From: CAWKEY01 sp963848675
GTDB taxonomy: Bacteria; Pseudomonadota; Gammaproteobacteria; Methylococcales; Methylomonadaceae
Direction of reading: 5' to 3'
Assembly: GCA_963848675.1 (NCBI GenBank)
Contig: CAWKEY010000036.1
Span: 224,098 to 288,097, forward strand
Length of the DNA stretch: 64,000 nucleotides
Part shown: in pieces, positions 1 to 7,796 of the stretch
Layout of the letters: every line of letters begins with the position of its first letter
Numbering within the stretch: position 1 is the first letter of the stretch
Position numbers and translations under genes: made by a program
Notes under the pieces: generated by a model
The model's input: the letters and a program-made list of their open reading frames with translations, nothing else
What the model was told of the DNA's origin: nothing
The model's database searches: none

Positions 1-489
1 CCGGATTATTTGACTGTGGTACCCGACGGCAGCTTCTTCGGCTGGCCTTACAGCTACTTTGGCCCGCATCTGGACGAACGCCTGCAGCCTCAGCGGCCCG
101 ACCTGGTCGCCAATGCCAGAGTTCCGGATTATGCGCTCGGAGCGCACACCGCATCACTGGGCCTGGTTTTTTCCAAAAATACCGGATGGCCGGCGCCATT
201 CACCAACGGGGTGTTCATCGGTCAGCACGGTTCGTGGAACCGCAAACCACGCAGTGGCTACCAGGTAATCTTTGTGTCTTTCAAAAACGGCAAGCCTGCC
301 GGCAATCCGATCGAGGTGCTGACCGGCTTTGTCAGCGCCGATGGCGAGGCCTACGGGCGTCCCGTGGGCGTTGTGCTCGATAAACAAGCAGCGTTGCTGG
401 TCGCCGATGATGTCGGCAATAGTGTCTGGCGTGTGACGGCATCGACCTCGACTAAGGGTTCTACTCGGGCGACACCAACAGAACGTTAA
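1..489 (+). CDS. PQQ-type sugar/sorbosone dehydrogenase, C-terminal part
   Basis: Open from the left window edge, so the 5' part lies outside. The reading frame runs from base 1; the codons before base 10 are open and coding-like. Motifs such as SFFGWPYSYFG, GVFIGQHGSWNRKP and EAYGRPVGVVLDKQAALLVA are typical of the C-terminal beta-propeller blades of the soluble glucose/sorbosone dehydrogenase family, which oxidise sugars or aldoses with a quinone cofactor, normally in the periplasm. The signal peptide and catalytic His cannot be checked. Substrate is unknown. Confidence 0.85.
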   Translation, partial: PDYLTVVPDGSFFGWPYSYFGPHLDERLQPQRPDLVANARVPDYALGAHTASLGLVFSKNTGWPAPFTNGVFIGQHGSWNRKPRSGYQVIFVSFKNGKPAGNPIEVLTGFVSADGEAYGRPVGVVLDKQAALLVADDVGNSVWRVTASTSTKGSTRATPTER

Positions 490-889
490 ACGGAAATCTC
501 AGTCGCCATACGAGCTGATAACTGTCAATCAGCGCCTAGTCAACACCATTTCCCGGCACCGATTTGACGTCAGGAAAAAATCCAGGATTTACAGTGAGCC
601 TTGAATAGATTGTTCTGTAATTAGGTTACTTACTCAAACTCAAACTGTGTCCCCATCTTAAGCAGACACGCGGGTTTAATCCGTAGGGTGCGATAAGCGT
701 CTCGCATAAATTAGCATTCACAAATAAAATTCCTAAGCTATGTGCTTTTGCGCACCGACTGCGTTCTGCTTCGCGTGTACCATTGTTTGGTAGTGAATGG
801 CTGCATTCACGCTCGGATTATCGGGCTCTGGCGATCGAAAAGATGAACGTTGGAGTCCTTGCTAATATTGTTTTTGACAGGAGATGATC
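490..889. other. Spacer without a recognised gene
   Basis: About 400 bases between the dehydrogenase and the PRC-barrel gene. I see no coding pattern, tRNA or strong terminator. A short inverted pair (TGAAT-6-ATTCA near 797-812) is too small to mean much. Confidence 0.4.
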
Positions 890-1300
890 ATGAATTACGA
901 AGATCGCGATACCTATGGCATATACAAACGCAACACCGGACACGCAAAGGGACCGGGTCCCCGGCTGATGGGCGCCAACACCCTCATTGGCAACGCGGTC
1001 TTTAACCAGAAACATGAAGATTTGGGTGAAATCAAGGAAATCATGTTGGACACGTCCACTGGCGAAGTGTGTTATGCGGTGTTGTGCTTTGGCGGTTTCC
1101 TTGGAATGGGGGAAAAGCTTTTTGCGGTACCTTGGCAAGCGTTGGAGCTCGATACGTTGAACAAGTGCTTTGTGCTGGACGTGGAGAAGGACCGCCTCAA
1201 AAATGCACCGGGATTCGATAAGGACGACTGGCCCGACATGGCAGACCCGTCTTGGGTAGCTAAAATTCATTCTTACTATGGGACTCAACCGCCCCTGTGA
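890..1300 (+). CDS. PRC-barrel domain protein
   Basis: A 136-residue soluble protein. The core NTLIGNAVFNQKHEDLGEIK, followed by a conserved hydrophobic strand pattern and FAVPWQALELD, is typical of stand-alone PRC-barrel proteins, which are small beta-barrels often found in stress gene clusters. Two ATGs lie six bases apart (884 and 890). The AGGAG at 879-883 is correctly spaced only for 890, so that start is chosen. No catalytic role is established for this family. Neighbours are stress/envelope genes. Confidence 0.85.
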   Translation: MNYEDRDTYGIYKRNTGHAKGPGPRLMGANTLIGNAVFNQKHEDLGEIKEIMLDTSTGEVCYAVLCFGGFLGMGEKLFAVPWQALELDTLNKCFVLDVEKDRLKNAPGFDKDDWPDMADPSWVAKIHSYYGTQPPL

Positions 1301-1307
1301 CCTAGGA

Positions 1308-1563
1308 TTTGCTCATGGGCTCGACTGTCTCAATGCATTTTCCGAGACGGACTTCACCGATGAGCTTGGGAAACTCAACTTGCCTGCCTTGATCATCCAA
1401 GGCGATGACGACTAGGTCGTAGCGATCGACACACGGCTCGCGCTACGGCCAAGCGTATCAAAAAAGCCACCCTGAAGGTCTAGCCGGGCGGCCCGCATGG
1501 ACTGTCTGAACACCCACAAAGACGAGCTCAATACCGACCTGCTCTCTCTTCCAAGGTCCTGAT
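1308..1563 (+). pseudogene. Decayed alpha/beta hydrolase (chloroperoxidase-like) fragment
   Basis: The plus strand encodes a recognisable C-terminal piece of a non-haem chloroperoxidase-type alpha/beta hydrolase: AFSETDFTDELGKLNLPALI, QGDDD, then a TAG at 1413, then VVAIDTRLA. After a frame change it continues with ATAKRIKKATLKV, a second TAG and PGGPHGLSEH, and after another change with THKDELNTDLLSL. These segments align in order with the acid-loop and catalytic-His regions of the family. Two nonsense codons, at least two frame changes and loss of the N-terminal half make this a dead gene. Confidence 0.75.
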
Positions 1564-1626
1564 GGTGGTTTCTGCTAAACACAACCAGTGATCAGGCAAA
1601 GAGTGCCGCAATTTATTCTCTCGCTA

Positions 1627-1642
1627 TGTACGATAGCGTACA
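1627..1642. promoter_or_regulatory. 16-bp near-palindrome, site 1
   Basis: TGTACGATAGCGTACA lies 58 bases upstream of the ATG of the membrane protein at 1701. It shares the pattern TGTRCGNNAGCGTACA with sites at 7733, 8612 and 11506 and, more loosely, 2937. Probably an operator or activator site; the binding protein is unknown. Confidence 0.45.
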
Positions 1643-1700
1643 GATGCGTGACAATCACTGGTGCACTATTTTCCTGAACTTAACTGTCTGGAGACTCATC

Positions 1701-2645
1701 ATGACCCTTACCAATATTAGCGCCACTGACGAGTTCGGCCGCGCCTTGCCCTCCGTATACGCAGATCCCATTCAAACTCAGGCAAGCGCAGTGTCGTGGG
1801 GCGCTATCCTGGCAGGTGCCGCGGCGGCAGCAGCCTTGTCGCTGATTCTATTGATATTGGGAACAGGCCTGGGCCTGTCCTCGGTGTCGCCATGGGCGTT
1901 TAGCGGCGTAACCGCAACCACCTTCGGCGTATCAACCATCCTCTGGCTAACCTTCACACAAATTTTTGCTTCCGGCGTCGGGGGCTACATTGCCGGCAGA
2001 CTGAGAACAAAGTGGGTTGATACCCAGTTCGATGAGGTTTACTTCCGCGATACCGCACACGGCTTTCTTGCTTGGTCCATCGCCGCGCTTGCGACCGCAG
2101 CGCTACTGACTTCGGTGATTAGCTCAATCGTCAGTGGTGGAATTCAGGCCGGGACGACGGTGGCTGGAGCAACCGCTGCAGCCGGATTCGAGAACGCGAA
2201 GCCGGATAATGACAGTGGACCGATGGCCTATTTTGTGGATTCCTTATTCAGAAGAGACATTAACGCGGCTACAACCCGAAGCGGCGGCACAACAAGCGTT
2301 ACTCCGGAGCCAGCCTTCTGGCATGGCGCCTCTTTCGAAGTTACTCGTATCTTTATGAACTCTATTCATACAGGACCTCTGCCCACGGAAGATATTCGGT
2401 ATGTCGGGCAGGTCGTTGCATTGCGCACGGCTCTGACTCAAGAGGATGCTGAGAAGCGAGTGACTGATACCTATACACGTCTTCAGACCAAGCTGCATGA
2501 TACGGAAATCGCAGCGAAAGAAGCCGCCGACAAGGCTCGCAAAGCGTCCGCTTATGCTGCGCTGTGGCTTTTCATCTCGCTGCTTATTGGTGCTTTTGTG
2601 GCCAGTTTCTCGGCCACAATCGGTGGCCGGCAGCGTGATATGTAA
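1701..2645 (+). CDS. Membrane protein of unknown function
   Basis: A 314-residue protein. The reading frame stays open upstream to 1626, but ATG 1701 follows a CTGGAGAC ribosome site and starts the conserved part. Hydrophobic helices lie near residues 35-58 (Ala-rich, then SLILLILGTGLGL), 68-98, 125-150 and at the C-terminus (AALWLFISLLIGAFVASFSA), separated by a long polar, partly coiled domain. Similar proteins occur in proteobacterial stress clusters, but I know of no assigned function. A 16-bp near-palindrome sits 58 bases upstream, and a 24-residue peptide gene follows directly. Confidence 0.75.
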   Translation: MTLTNISATDEFGRALPSVYADPIQTQASAVSWGAILAGAAAAAALSLILLILGTGLGLSSVSPWAFSGVTATTFGVSTILWLTFTQIFASGVGGYIAGRLRTKWVDTQFDEVYFRDTAHGFLAWSIAALATAALLTSVISSIVSGGIQAGTTVAGATAAAGFENAKPDNDSGPMAYFVDSLFRRDINAATTRSGGTTSVTPEPAFWHGASFEVTRIFMNSIHTGPLPTEDIRYVGQVVALRTALTQEDAEKRVTDTYTRLQTKLHDTEIAAKEAADKARKASAYAALWLFISLLIGAFVASFSATIGGRQRDM

Positions 2646-2680
2646 TTACCCATAAATCCAACCAACTCAGGAGAATAACA

Positions 2681-2755
2681 ATGCGCTCAATACTTTTGTA
2701 CCTAATCGGCATCCCCATCCCCATCATCATTCTGATTGCCTTGTTCGTGCGTTAG
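2681..2755 (+). CDS. 24-residue hydrophobic peptide
   Basis: A short ORF with a good ribosome site (CAGGAGAATAACA before the ATG). The product MRSILLYLIGIPIPIIILIA plus LFVR is a single membrane helix with a Pro-Ile-Pro kink. It lies 35 bases after the larger membrane protein and just before a strong terminator, so the two form a transcription unit. Similar tiny peptides occur widely in proteobacteria without a known role. The ribosome site, operon position and composition argue that it is real. Confidence 0.65.
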   Translation: MRSILLYLIGIPIPIIILIALFVR

Positions 2756-2779
2756 GCGGTTCATAAAAGCAATCAAACA

Positions 2780-2823
2780 AAGCCTCCTGTCTTGACTTAT
2801 TGGCAATGACAGGGGGCTTTTTG
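2780..2823 (+). terminator. Rho-independent terminator
   Basis: Stem AAGCCTCCTGTC (2780-2791) pairs with GACAGGGGGCTT (2808-2819) with one G-U pair, followed by a T run. It closes the membrane protein/small peptide unit. Confidence 0.85.
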
Positions 2824-3141
2824 CCATTACCTAATGTTTTTTGGTTCCAGGCTACTTCGTAAAAATCGCTTCGGCGCACGTCTTTAGTGCCCCGCCTCAT
2901 CGTCCATAGATTCTCTTGTGTCAGTATGTTCGCTACCGTACCGACTACATCACGTTTTGCTGATTAAATGCCAATAAGGTTTTAACCTAACCCCAGTCTC
3001 GCTAAGCTAGCAATGTAATGCTCTTAGTTCAGATAAGTGGCCCATGCTCAGGCTTGTATCTGTATGTTCCAAGATAAGCAAGCAGAGCTTTTGCCATCAA
3101 AATGCCTGTTCAATTTTTTACACATCACTGGAGATTTACTC
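2824..3141. other. Spacer upstream of the BON lipoprotein operon
   Basis: About 320 bases with no gene. It contains a diverged copy of the 16-bp motif (TGTTCGCTACCGTACC, 2937-2952), about 190 bases upstream of the BON gene start, and presumably the operon promoter, which I cannot place with confidence. Confidence 0.4.
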
Positions 3142-3456
3142 ATGAAACTACTAATCAGATTTATTGGCGCATTGTTTATAGCGCTTACGTTACTGACTGC
3201 GGCAGGCTGCGGATCAACGCAAACGCGCTCGGGAACCGGGGAGTATGTTGACGATAGTGTCATTACCACCAAGGTCAAAGCAGAGTTATTAAATGAGCCT
3301 GGCCTGAGCTCTGCCCAGGTCAATGTTGAAACTTTCAAGGGCGTGGTTCAATTGAGCGGCTTCGTGAAATCCCAGGCCGATATTGATAGAGCGATCCAAA
3401 TTACTCGCCAGGTTGTCGGCGTAAAATCCGTCAAAAATGACATGCGGCTCAGATAG
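3142..3456 (+). CDS. BON-domain lipoprotein (OsmY-like)
   Basis: 104 residues from ATG 3142, which follows TGGAGA at 3129-3134; the frame extends upstream but without a usable start. Residues 1-22 are a lipoprotein signal with lipobox TAAGC. Residues 35-104 form one BON domain (DDSVITTKVKAELL, then GVVQLSGFVKS and VGVKSVKNDM), a phospholipid-binding fold typical of OsmY-type periplasmic proteins. First gene of an apparent operon with the DUF883 genes. Confidence 0.88.
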   Translation: MKLLIRFIGALFIALTLLTAAGCGSTQTRSGTGEYVDDSVITTKVKAELLNEPGLSSAQVNVETFKGVVQLSGFVKSQADIDRAIQITRQVVGVKSVKNDMRLR

Positions 3457-3470
3457 GGGATTAAACCATC

Positions 3471-3701
3471 ATGAAAACAATAGACAAAGTATCCAATTCC
3501 GCACATGAGGCTTACGACAGGATAAGCAGTGCGGGCACTCACACATTAGAAGTGCTGGGCGACAAAGGTAGTCAACTGAAAACAGCCGAACAGCAATTGG
3601 TCAAAAATTGCCGGAGCCAGATCAAAGACTACCCCATAGCGTCAGTCGGTATAGCAGCAGCGGTCGGCTTTTTGTTGGGCCGCCTGTTGAGCCATCGTTA
3701 G
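3471..3701 (+). CDS. DUF883 protein, YqjD/ElaB-like (copy 1)
   Basis: 76 residues: an amphipathic coiled-coil N-terminal part and a C-terminal membrane anchor (YPIASVGIAAAVGFLLGRLL). This is the architecture of YqjD/ElaB, inner-membrane proteins that in E. coli associate with ribosomes in stationary phase. It lies 14 bases after the BON gene. A second copy follows at 3760, about 60% identical by eye, so this is a local tandem duplication. Confidence 0.88.
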   Translation: MKTIDKVSNSAHEAYDRISSAGTHTLEVLGDKGSQLKTAEQQLVKNCRSQIKDYPIASVGIAAAVGFLLGRLLSHR

Positions 3702-3759
3702 AACGTCAATCATCATGAATCCGGGATGCTAACAGCCATCCCGGAAAGAGGAGATCAAC

Positions 3760-3990
3760 ATGGAAACAATAGAAAAAGCGGCCACTTCAGCACATCAAAC
3801 TGTAGACATGATCGCCGATGTCACCACTCAGGCCGTAGAAGCACTTGGCGAAAAAGGCGAACAACTGAAAAATAGCGAGCAGCAATTAGTAGAAAATTGC
3901 CGTAATTATGTCCACGACAATCCGATTACGTCGCTGGGTATCGCGGCAGCAGCCGGCTTTCTGCTGAGTCGTTTGATGAGCCGCCGTTAG
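3760..3990 (+). CDS. DUF883 protein, YqjD/ElaB-like (copy 2)
   Basis: 76 residues, same length and layout as the preceding copy: METIEKAATSAHQ start, coiled-coil middle with EQQLVENCRNYV, and C-terminal anchor ITSLGIAAAAGFLLSRLM. A good ribosome site (AAGAGGAGATCAAC) precedes the ATG. Part of the BON - DUF883 - DUF883 - YqjE - YqjK-like series. Confidence 0.88.
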   Translation: METIEKAATSAHQTVDMIADVTTQAVEALGEKGEQLKNSEQQLVENCRNYVHDNPITSLGIAAAAGFLLSRLMSRR

Positions 3991-4004
3991 ACGGTATAAC
4001 ACTA

Positions 4005-4451
4005 ATGCACCCAGACGCTGTAAAAGATCAGACAGCTGGGCAAACTGCCAAACACGAGGTTCCGCCCAGCAGTTCCGGCGTTTTGGAAGATGCCCAGCTG
4101 TTATGGCATGAGTTGCGTGGGTTAAGTGTCGATCGTATTCGCCTTGCGGCGCTGGAAACGCAGCGGGCGGGCGATAGTCTGGTGTCCATGATCATCTCGG
4201 GAGTCATGATTGCGGTATTGCTGATCAGTGCCTGGTTGGGGCTACTGGCCGCGGCCGTGTTAGTGCTTATCGAAAACGGGTTTGCCGCCAGTAGCGTCAT
4301 ATTGCTTGCTGTCGCTGCCAATTTGTTGCTAACACTTATCCTGTTTGGCGTGATACGCCGCAAGAGTCGTTTTTTACAATTTCCCTCGACTCTCCGCAGT
4401 CTTCAGTCCATCACGCCAGAGCGCCGCCTGGATGCAGAGAAGTCATCATGA
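4005..4451 (+). CDS. Phage-holin-like family protein (YqjE-type)
   Basis: 148 residues with a polar N-terminal third followed by two long membrane helices (about 60-92 and 96-118; SMIISGVMIAVLLISAWLGL and the AASSVILLAVAANLLLTLIL region). This is the YqjE/DUF1469 layout. It follows two YqjD-like genes and overlaps the next ORF by four bases (ATGA), matching the yqjD-yqjE-yqjK order of E. coli. Exact function is unknown; likely an inner-membrane stress protein. Confidence 0.8.
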   Translation: MHPDAVKDQTAGQTAKHEVPPSSSGVLEDAQLLWHELRGLSVDRIRLAALETQRAGDSLVSMIISGVMIAVLLISAWLGLLAAAVLVLIENGFAASSVILLAVAANLLLTLILFGVIRRKSRFLQFPSTLRSLQSITPERRLDAEKSS

Positions 4452-4885
4452 AGGGCTATTTTCTAAACCGGAAAAAATCCAGGTCTCTGACAGCCCAAAT
4501 CAGGGCGACGGAGCAGCGGATATGTCAACGTCAACAGGTTATTCCTATGCTCGGCGATAGCTTGATTCGAAAGATCCGCCAACAGTTGACTGCTCCTACC
4601 TCTTTGCTGCTGGCTAGCGGCATAGGTTTTCTCTTCGGTGAACTTACCCAACGCAGCCCCCAACAAGTATCCGGCACAAGCGATAAGCCAACAGCGGCCG
4701 AAACCTCACCATTGACCACCGCGCTAAATTTCATAGGCACGGCCCGCACGTTATACATGGCTTTGCCGATAGCCTGGATGCTGAAGCCCTCCAAGCAACA
4801 AGCACAAGCAACTGAACGGCGATATCGCCGGGTGGCAACCACTGCTCCGAGGCAGACAGTCGTCAAAGGTCAAATCAGCAGTTGA
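4448..4885 (+). CDS. YqjK-like small protein
   Basis: 145 residues. The ATG overlaps the stop of the preceding gene. The basic N-terminal part is followed by a membrane-proximal segment (LLLASGIGFLFGELTQ) and a moderately hydrophobic helix near residues 95-113 (FIGTARTLYMALPIAWML). Identified by position rather than clear similarity. Ends 25 bases before the convergent gor gene. Confidence 0.6.
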   Translation: MKGYFLNRKKSRSLTAQIRATEQRICQRQQVIPMLGDSLIRKIRQQLTAPTSLLLASGIGFLFGELTQRSPQQVSGTSDKPTAAETSPLTTALNFIGTARTLYMALPIAWMLKPSKQQAQATERRYRRVATTAPRQTVVKGQISS

Positions 4886-4910
4886 TGGTGCTCATTCTTA
4901 CCAGATGAGA

Positions 4911-6263
4911 TCAGGTCTCCGCTTTACCCAGGGTAACAAATTCTTCGGCGGCAGTCGGATGGATGCCGATAGTCGAGTCAAAGATCGCCTTGGTCGCGCC
5001 GGCTCGAATGGCAACAGCCATGCCCTGGATTATTTCAGGGGCATCAGACCCCACCATGTGTAAACCAACTACCCGGTCAGTGCTGCGCACCACAATCATC
5101 TTCATCAGGGTTTTTTCTTCCAAGCCTGAGAGGGCGCTTTTCATCGGGGTAAAACGGGTTTTGTAAATGTCGATGTCCGGATACTTTTTCCGCGCTTCAG
5201 CTTCCGTTAGACCCACCGAACCAATGGTGGGCTGACAAAAAACTGCGGTGGGAATATTGTCATAATCGACCGGTCGCGGTTGCTTGGCATATAAGGTTTG
5301 AATCAGCGCCATGCCCTCGGCTATGGCTACCGGCGTCAGGTTGACCCGGTTAGTCACATCACCCAGAGCATAGATTGAGGGCACATTGGTTTGATAGTCA
5401 TCATTAACCTTAATGGCGCCCTCGCCGTCCAGTTCAACGCCCAGCGCCTCCAGTCCAAACCCGCTTGAATTCGGTGTTCTGCCAGTGGCATATAACACCA
5501 GGTCTGTGGTCATTTTACTAGCATCAATAAGCCTTACGGCAAAGGCATCGCCTGCGCTTTCTATCGCTTCAATATCGGTATTGAAAAGCAGACTGATGCC
5601 TTTCTTGGTCATTTCTTCAGCCAGGAAATCGCGCACATCCTCATCAAAACCACTAAGCAGCTTGTTTCCACGATGGCACAGGGTGGTGTCCACGCCAAGG
5701 CCATTAAGAATGCTGGCAAATTCGACCGCGATGTAACCGCCGCCGACAATGATGATGCGTCTGGGCAAGTGCTCAAGGAAAAACATGTCATTCGAGGTGA
5801 CGATATATTCCTTGCCTGGCATGCCAGGCACAAACGGCCAGCCTCCTGTGGCAATAACTATGCGCTCAGCCCGGTAGGGTGACCCTTCCACCTCAACCGT
5901 ATGCGCATCAAGCAGTTTTGCCGAGCCAGTAATCACATTGACGCCGGATTTTTGCAGCTTATTGTTATAAACCTCTTGTAACCGGGTTATTTCCTGATTT
6001 TTGTTGGCGATCAAGCGAGCCCAATTGAATGATGACTGGCCCACGGTCCAGCCAAATCCTGTTGCAGCCTCAAATTGCTCTTGAAATTGGGAAGCATAGA
6101 CCAGCAGTTTTTTGGGCACACATCCCACGTTGACACAGGTGCCACCTAAATAGCGCTGTTCAGCGAGGGCGACTCTTTTACCCAAGCCCGCCGCCATATT
6201 GGCGGCACGCACGCCCCCCGAACCACCGCCAATTACAAACAGATCATAATCATATTGAGTCAT
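4911..6263 (-). CDS. gor: Glutathione reductase
   Basis: 450 residues, normal length. FAD motif GGGSGG near the N-terminus, the redox-active disulphide in GGTCVNVGCVPKK, the NADPH site GGGYIAVEFASI and the dimer-interface catalytic His-Glu in GIHPTAAEEFV are all present. It reduces GSSG with NADPH in the cytoplasm. The peroxiredoxin gene 38 bases upstream on the same strand suggests a shared thiol-peroxidase function. Confidence 0.95.
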   Translation of the reverse strand: MTQYDYDLFVIGGGSGGVRAANMAAGLGKRVALAEQRYLGGTCVNVGCVPKKLLVYASQFQEQFEAATGFGWTVGQSSFNWARLIANKNQEITRLQEVYNNKLQKSGVNVITGSAKLLDAHTVEVEGSPYRAERIVIATGGWPFVPGMPGKEYIVTSNDMFFLEHLPRRIIIVGGGYIAVEFASILNGLGVDTTLCHRGNKLLSGFDEDVRDFLAEEMTKKGISLLFNTDIEAIESAGDAFAVRLIDASKMTTDLVLYATGRTPNSSGFGLEALGVELDGEGAIKVNDDYQTNVPSIYALGDVTNRVNLTPVAIAEGMALIQTLYAKQPRPVDYDNIPTAVFCQPTIGSVGLTEAEARKKYPDIDIYKTRFTPMKSALSGLEEKTLMKMIVVRSTDRVVGLHMVGSDAPEIIQGMAVAIRAGATKAIFDSTIGIHPTAAEEFVTLGKAET

Positions 6264-6301
6264 TGGCGCTTCTCGTAAAAATAAAAGGGGGGCATTAAGG
6301 G

Positions 6302-6829
6302 CTATTTGTCTTGTTGCAAATAATCAAGAAGGGTATCGACATCGCTGACGGTAAATGGATCATCAGGGCAATTATCAACTTTACCGGGTTCGCTAAATAT
6401 CTTGATGATCTTTTTATCCTCGACAATCATGGAATAGCGCCATGAGCGGTTGCCAAAACCAAGATTTTCTTTTTTCACCAGCATGCCCATCCTCTGCGTA
6501 AAGTCACCATTGCCGTCGGGCAACATTTTTACATTCGTGATGCCCAGATGCTTGCCCCATTGAAACATCACAAAGGCATCATTAACACTCAGGCAATACA
6601 CTTCATCAACACCTTGATCAATGAGTTCTTGATATTTTGCGACATAGCCAGGCAAATGTTTGCTTGAGCAAGTCGGGGTGTAGGCACCGGGTAGCGCCAA
6701 AACCACAATTTTCTTGCCTTTAAAAATATCGTCAGTGCTGACATCCTGCCAGCGAAATGGATTTTCGCCACCGATACTCTCGTCGCGAACACGGGTTTTA
6801 AAAATTACATCAGGTACAGTTAAAATCAT
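6302..6829 (-). CDS. Peroxiredoxin, Prx5/hybrid type
   Basis: 175 residues from ATG 6829, preceded by AAGGATATCC; the frame is open further upstream, but the family begins at MILTVPDVIF. The peroxidatic Cys lies in PGAYTPTCSSKHLPGY. This is the glutathione/glutaredoxin-dependent Prx family; the fused glutaredoxin domain of some relatives is absent. It should reduce H2O2 and organic peroxides, with reducing power recycled by the adjacent glutathione reductase. Confidence 0.93.
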   Translation of the reverse strand: MILTVPDVIFKTRVRDESIGGENPFRWQDVSTDDIFKGKKIVVLALPGAYTPTCSSKHLPGYVAKYQELIDQGVDEVYCLSVNDAFVMFQWGKHLGITNVKMLPDGNGDFTQRMGMLVKKENLGFGNRSWRYSMIVEDKKIIKIFSEPGKVDNCPDDPFTVSDVDTLLDYLQQDK

Positions 6830-7307
6830 TTTGGATATCCTTGGGTTATTGGTTGGAAAAATAGCATCAGAAGGGAGCGCAAACCTCATCAGTCAAATTG
6901 CTTATTTTGCGCCTCGCTTCCCGAAGCATCTTAATTTAGACTGATTGACGCCGCGCGTAGCCTTACGTTCGGGTGCTTTGGCGAAGCTGGGAAGCTAAGG
7001 CGTAGTCAAAAAGCAAGACCATCCGATATGGTGTCAAGAGATGGCAGGAACTGAGTTATGCGATCGGGCGAAGCGAAGTCAGCGAGAGATCGGCTCAGGA
7101 AAATCCTGGGCCGCTCTGAAGGCAACACTCACTTCACCATTTTTCGCTGCTAAAATCGGACGGATCCCATTTTAGCAGCGAAAAAACTTGGTCCGCTTTT
7201 ATTGCCTCGCAGCGGGGGTAAACAATTTAATGGCTATGAACAACAAACAGAGCCGGCTAATTTCCACAATTTAAATTAACCTTCGATACGTTCATAGCCT
7301 TACAGAT
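6830..7307. other. Spacer with two inverted repeats
   Basis: No gene recognised. Besides the strong hairpin at 7140-7185, a 10-bp pair GGCTATGAAC/GTTCATAGCC (7232-7241 and 7290-7299) brackets the region just past the stop of the collagen-like gene. Confidence 0.4.
7140..7185. terminator. Long perfect hairpin, probably bidirectional terminator
   Basis: TTTTTCGCTGCTAAAAT (7140-7156) pairs perfectly over 17 bases with 7169-7185, with a 12-base loop. Both ends carry A/T runs, so it could stop transcription from either side. The collagen-like gene points towards it from the right. Confidence 0.65.
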
Positions 7308-7604
7308 TTACTCTGCGGGTTCTGCAGGGGGCGTAACGATGACAGTAGTATCACCGGACTTGCCGGCCTCGCCCTTGCTGCCAGATTCACCTTGGGCTCC
7401 AGATTCACCTTGACTGCCTTGGACACCTTCGGTGCCTGTTGCGCCTTGACTGCCTTGGGCGCCTTCGCTGCCAGTTGCGCCCTTAGCGCCTGCGGGGCCT
7501 GCAGGCCCCGCAGGAACGTTGACCACCGTGCTGGGTTCTTTGTCACCACAAGCAGTAATGCTTAGCGCGGCAAATAGTATAGATATTATTATTGAACGGT
7601 TCAT
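7308..7604 (-). CDS. Collagen-like (Gly-X-Y) lipoprotein
   Basis: 98 residues from ATG 7604 (AAAGGA just upstream; the longer frame to 7727 lacks a ribosome site). Lipoprotein signal with lipobox SITAC, then VNVPAGPAGPAGAKGATG and about 17 uninterrupted Gly-X-Y triplets ending at KSGD, then a short TTVIVTPPAEPAE tail. X is often Ala, Ser or Glu and Y often Ala, Gln or Lys/Glu, as in bacterial collagen-like proteins. Probably an outer-membrane-anchored surface protein; its partner is unknown. A copy of the 16-bp motif lies 129 bases upstream. Confidence 0.8.
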   Translation of the reverse strand: MNRSIIISILFAALSITACGDKEPSTVVNVPAGPAGPAGAKGATGSEGAQGSQGATGTEGVQGSQGESGAQGESGSKGEAGKSGDTTVIVTPPAEPAE

Positions 7605-7732
7605 AACGAATCCTTTTAAAGTTGAAATTTGTGGTGCGGATATTTCTTTGAAACGTCCGCAAAAAGACCAGGCCCGACTTATAGTGTCCCGCCCGATCCG
7701 AAGGCAGTGTAGAGATATATCATGCAAAGTTC

Positions 7733-7748
7733 AGTACGCAAGCGTACA
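7733..7748. promoter_or_regulatory. 16-bp near-palindrome, site 4
   Basis: AGTACGCAAGCGTACA, upstream of the collagen-like lipoprotein; the inner 14 bases form an almost perfect palindrome (GTACGC-AA-GCGTAC). An AT-rich TATATC lies about 13 bases further towards the gene. Confidence 0.45.
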
Positions 7749-7796
7749 TAAAAATAAACATTTTGCTGCGTTGGATTCTAACTGCTTTGGGTGCTT

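Noticed and set aside
7292..7549. An 85-residue repetitive ORF inside the collagen-like gene
   Set aside because: It is the shifted-frame shadow of the Gly-X-Y repeats, without a signal peptide or ribosome site.
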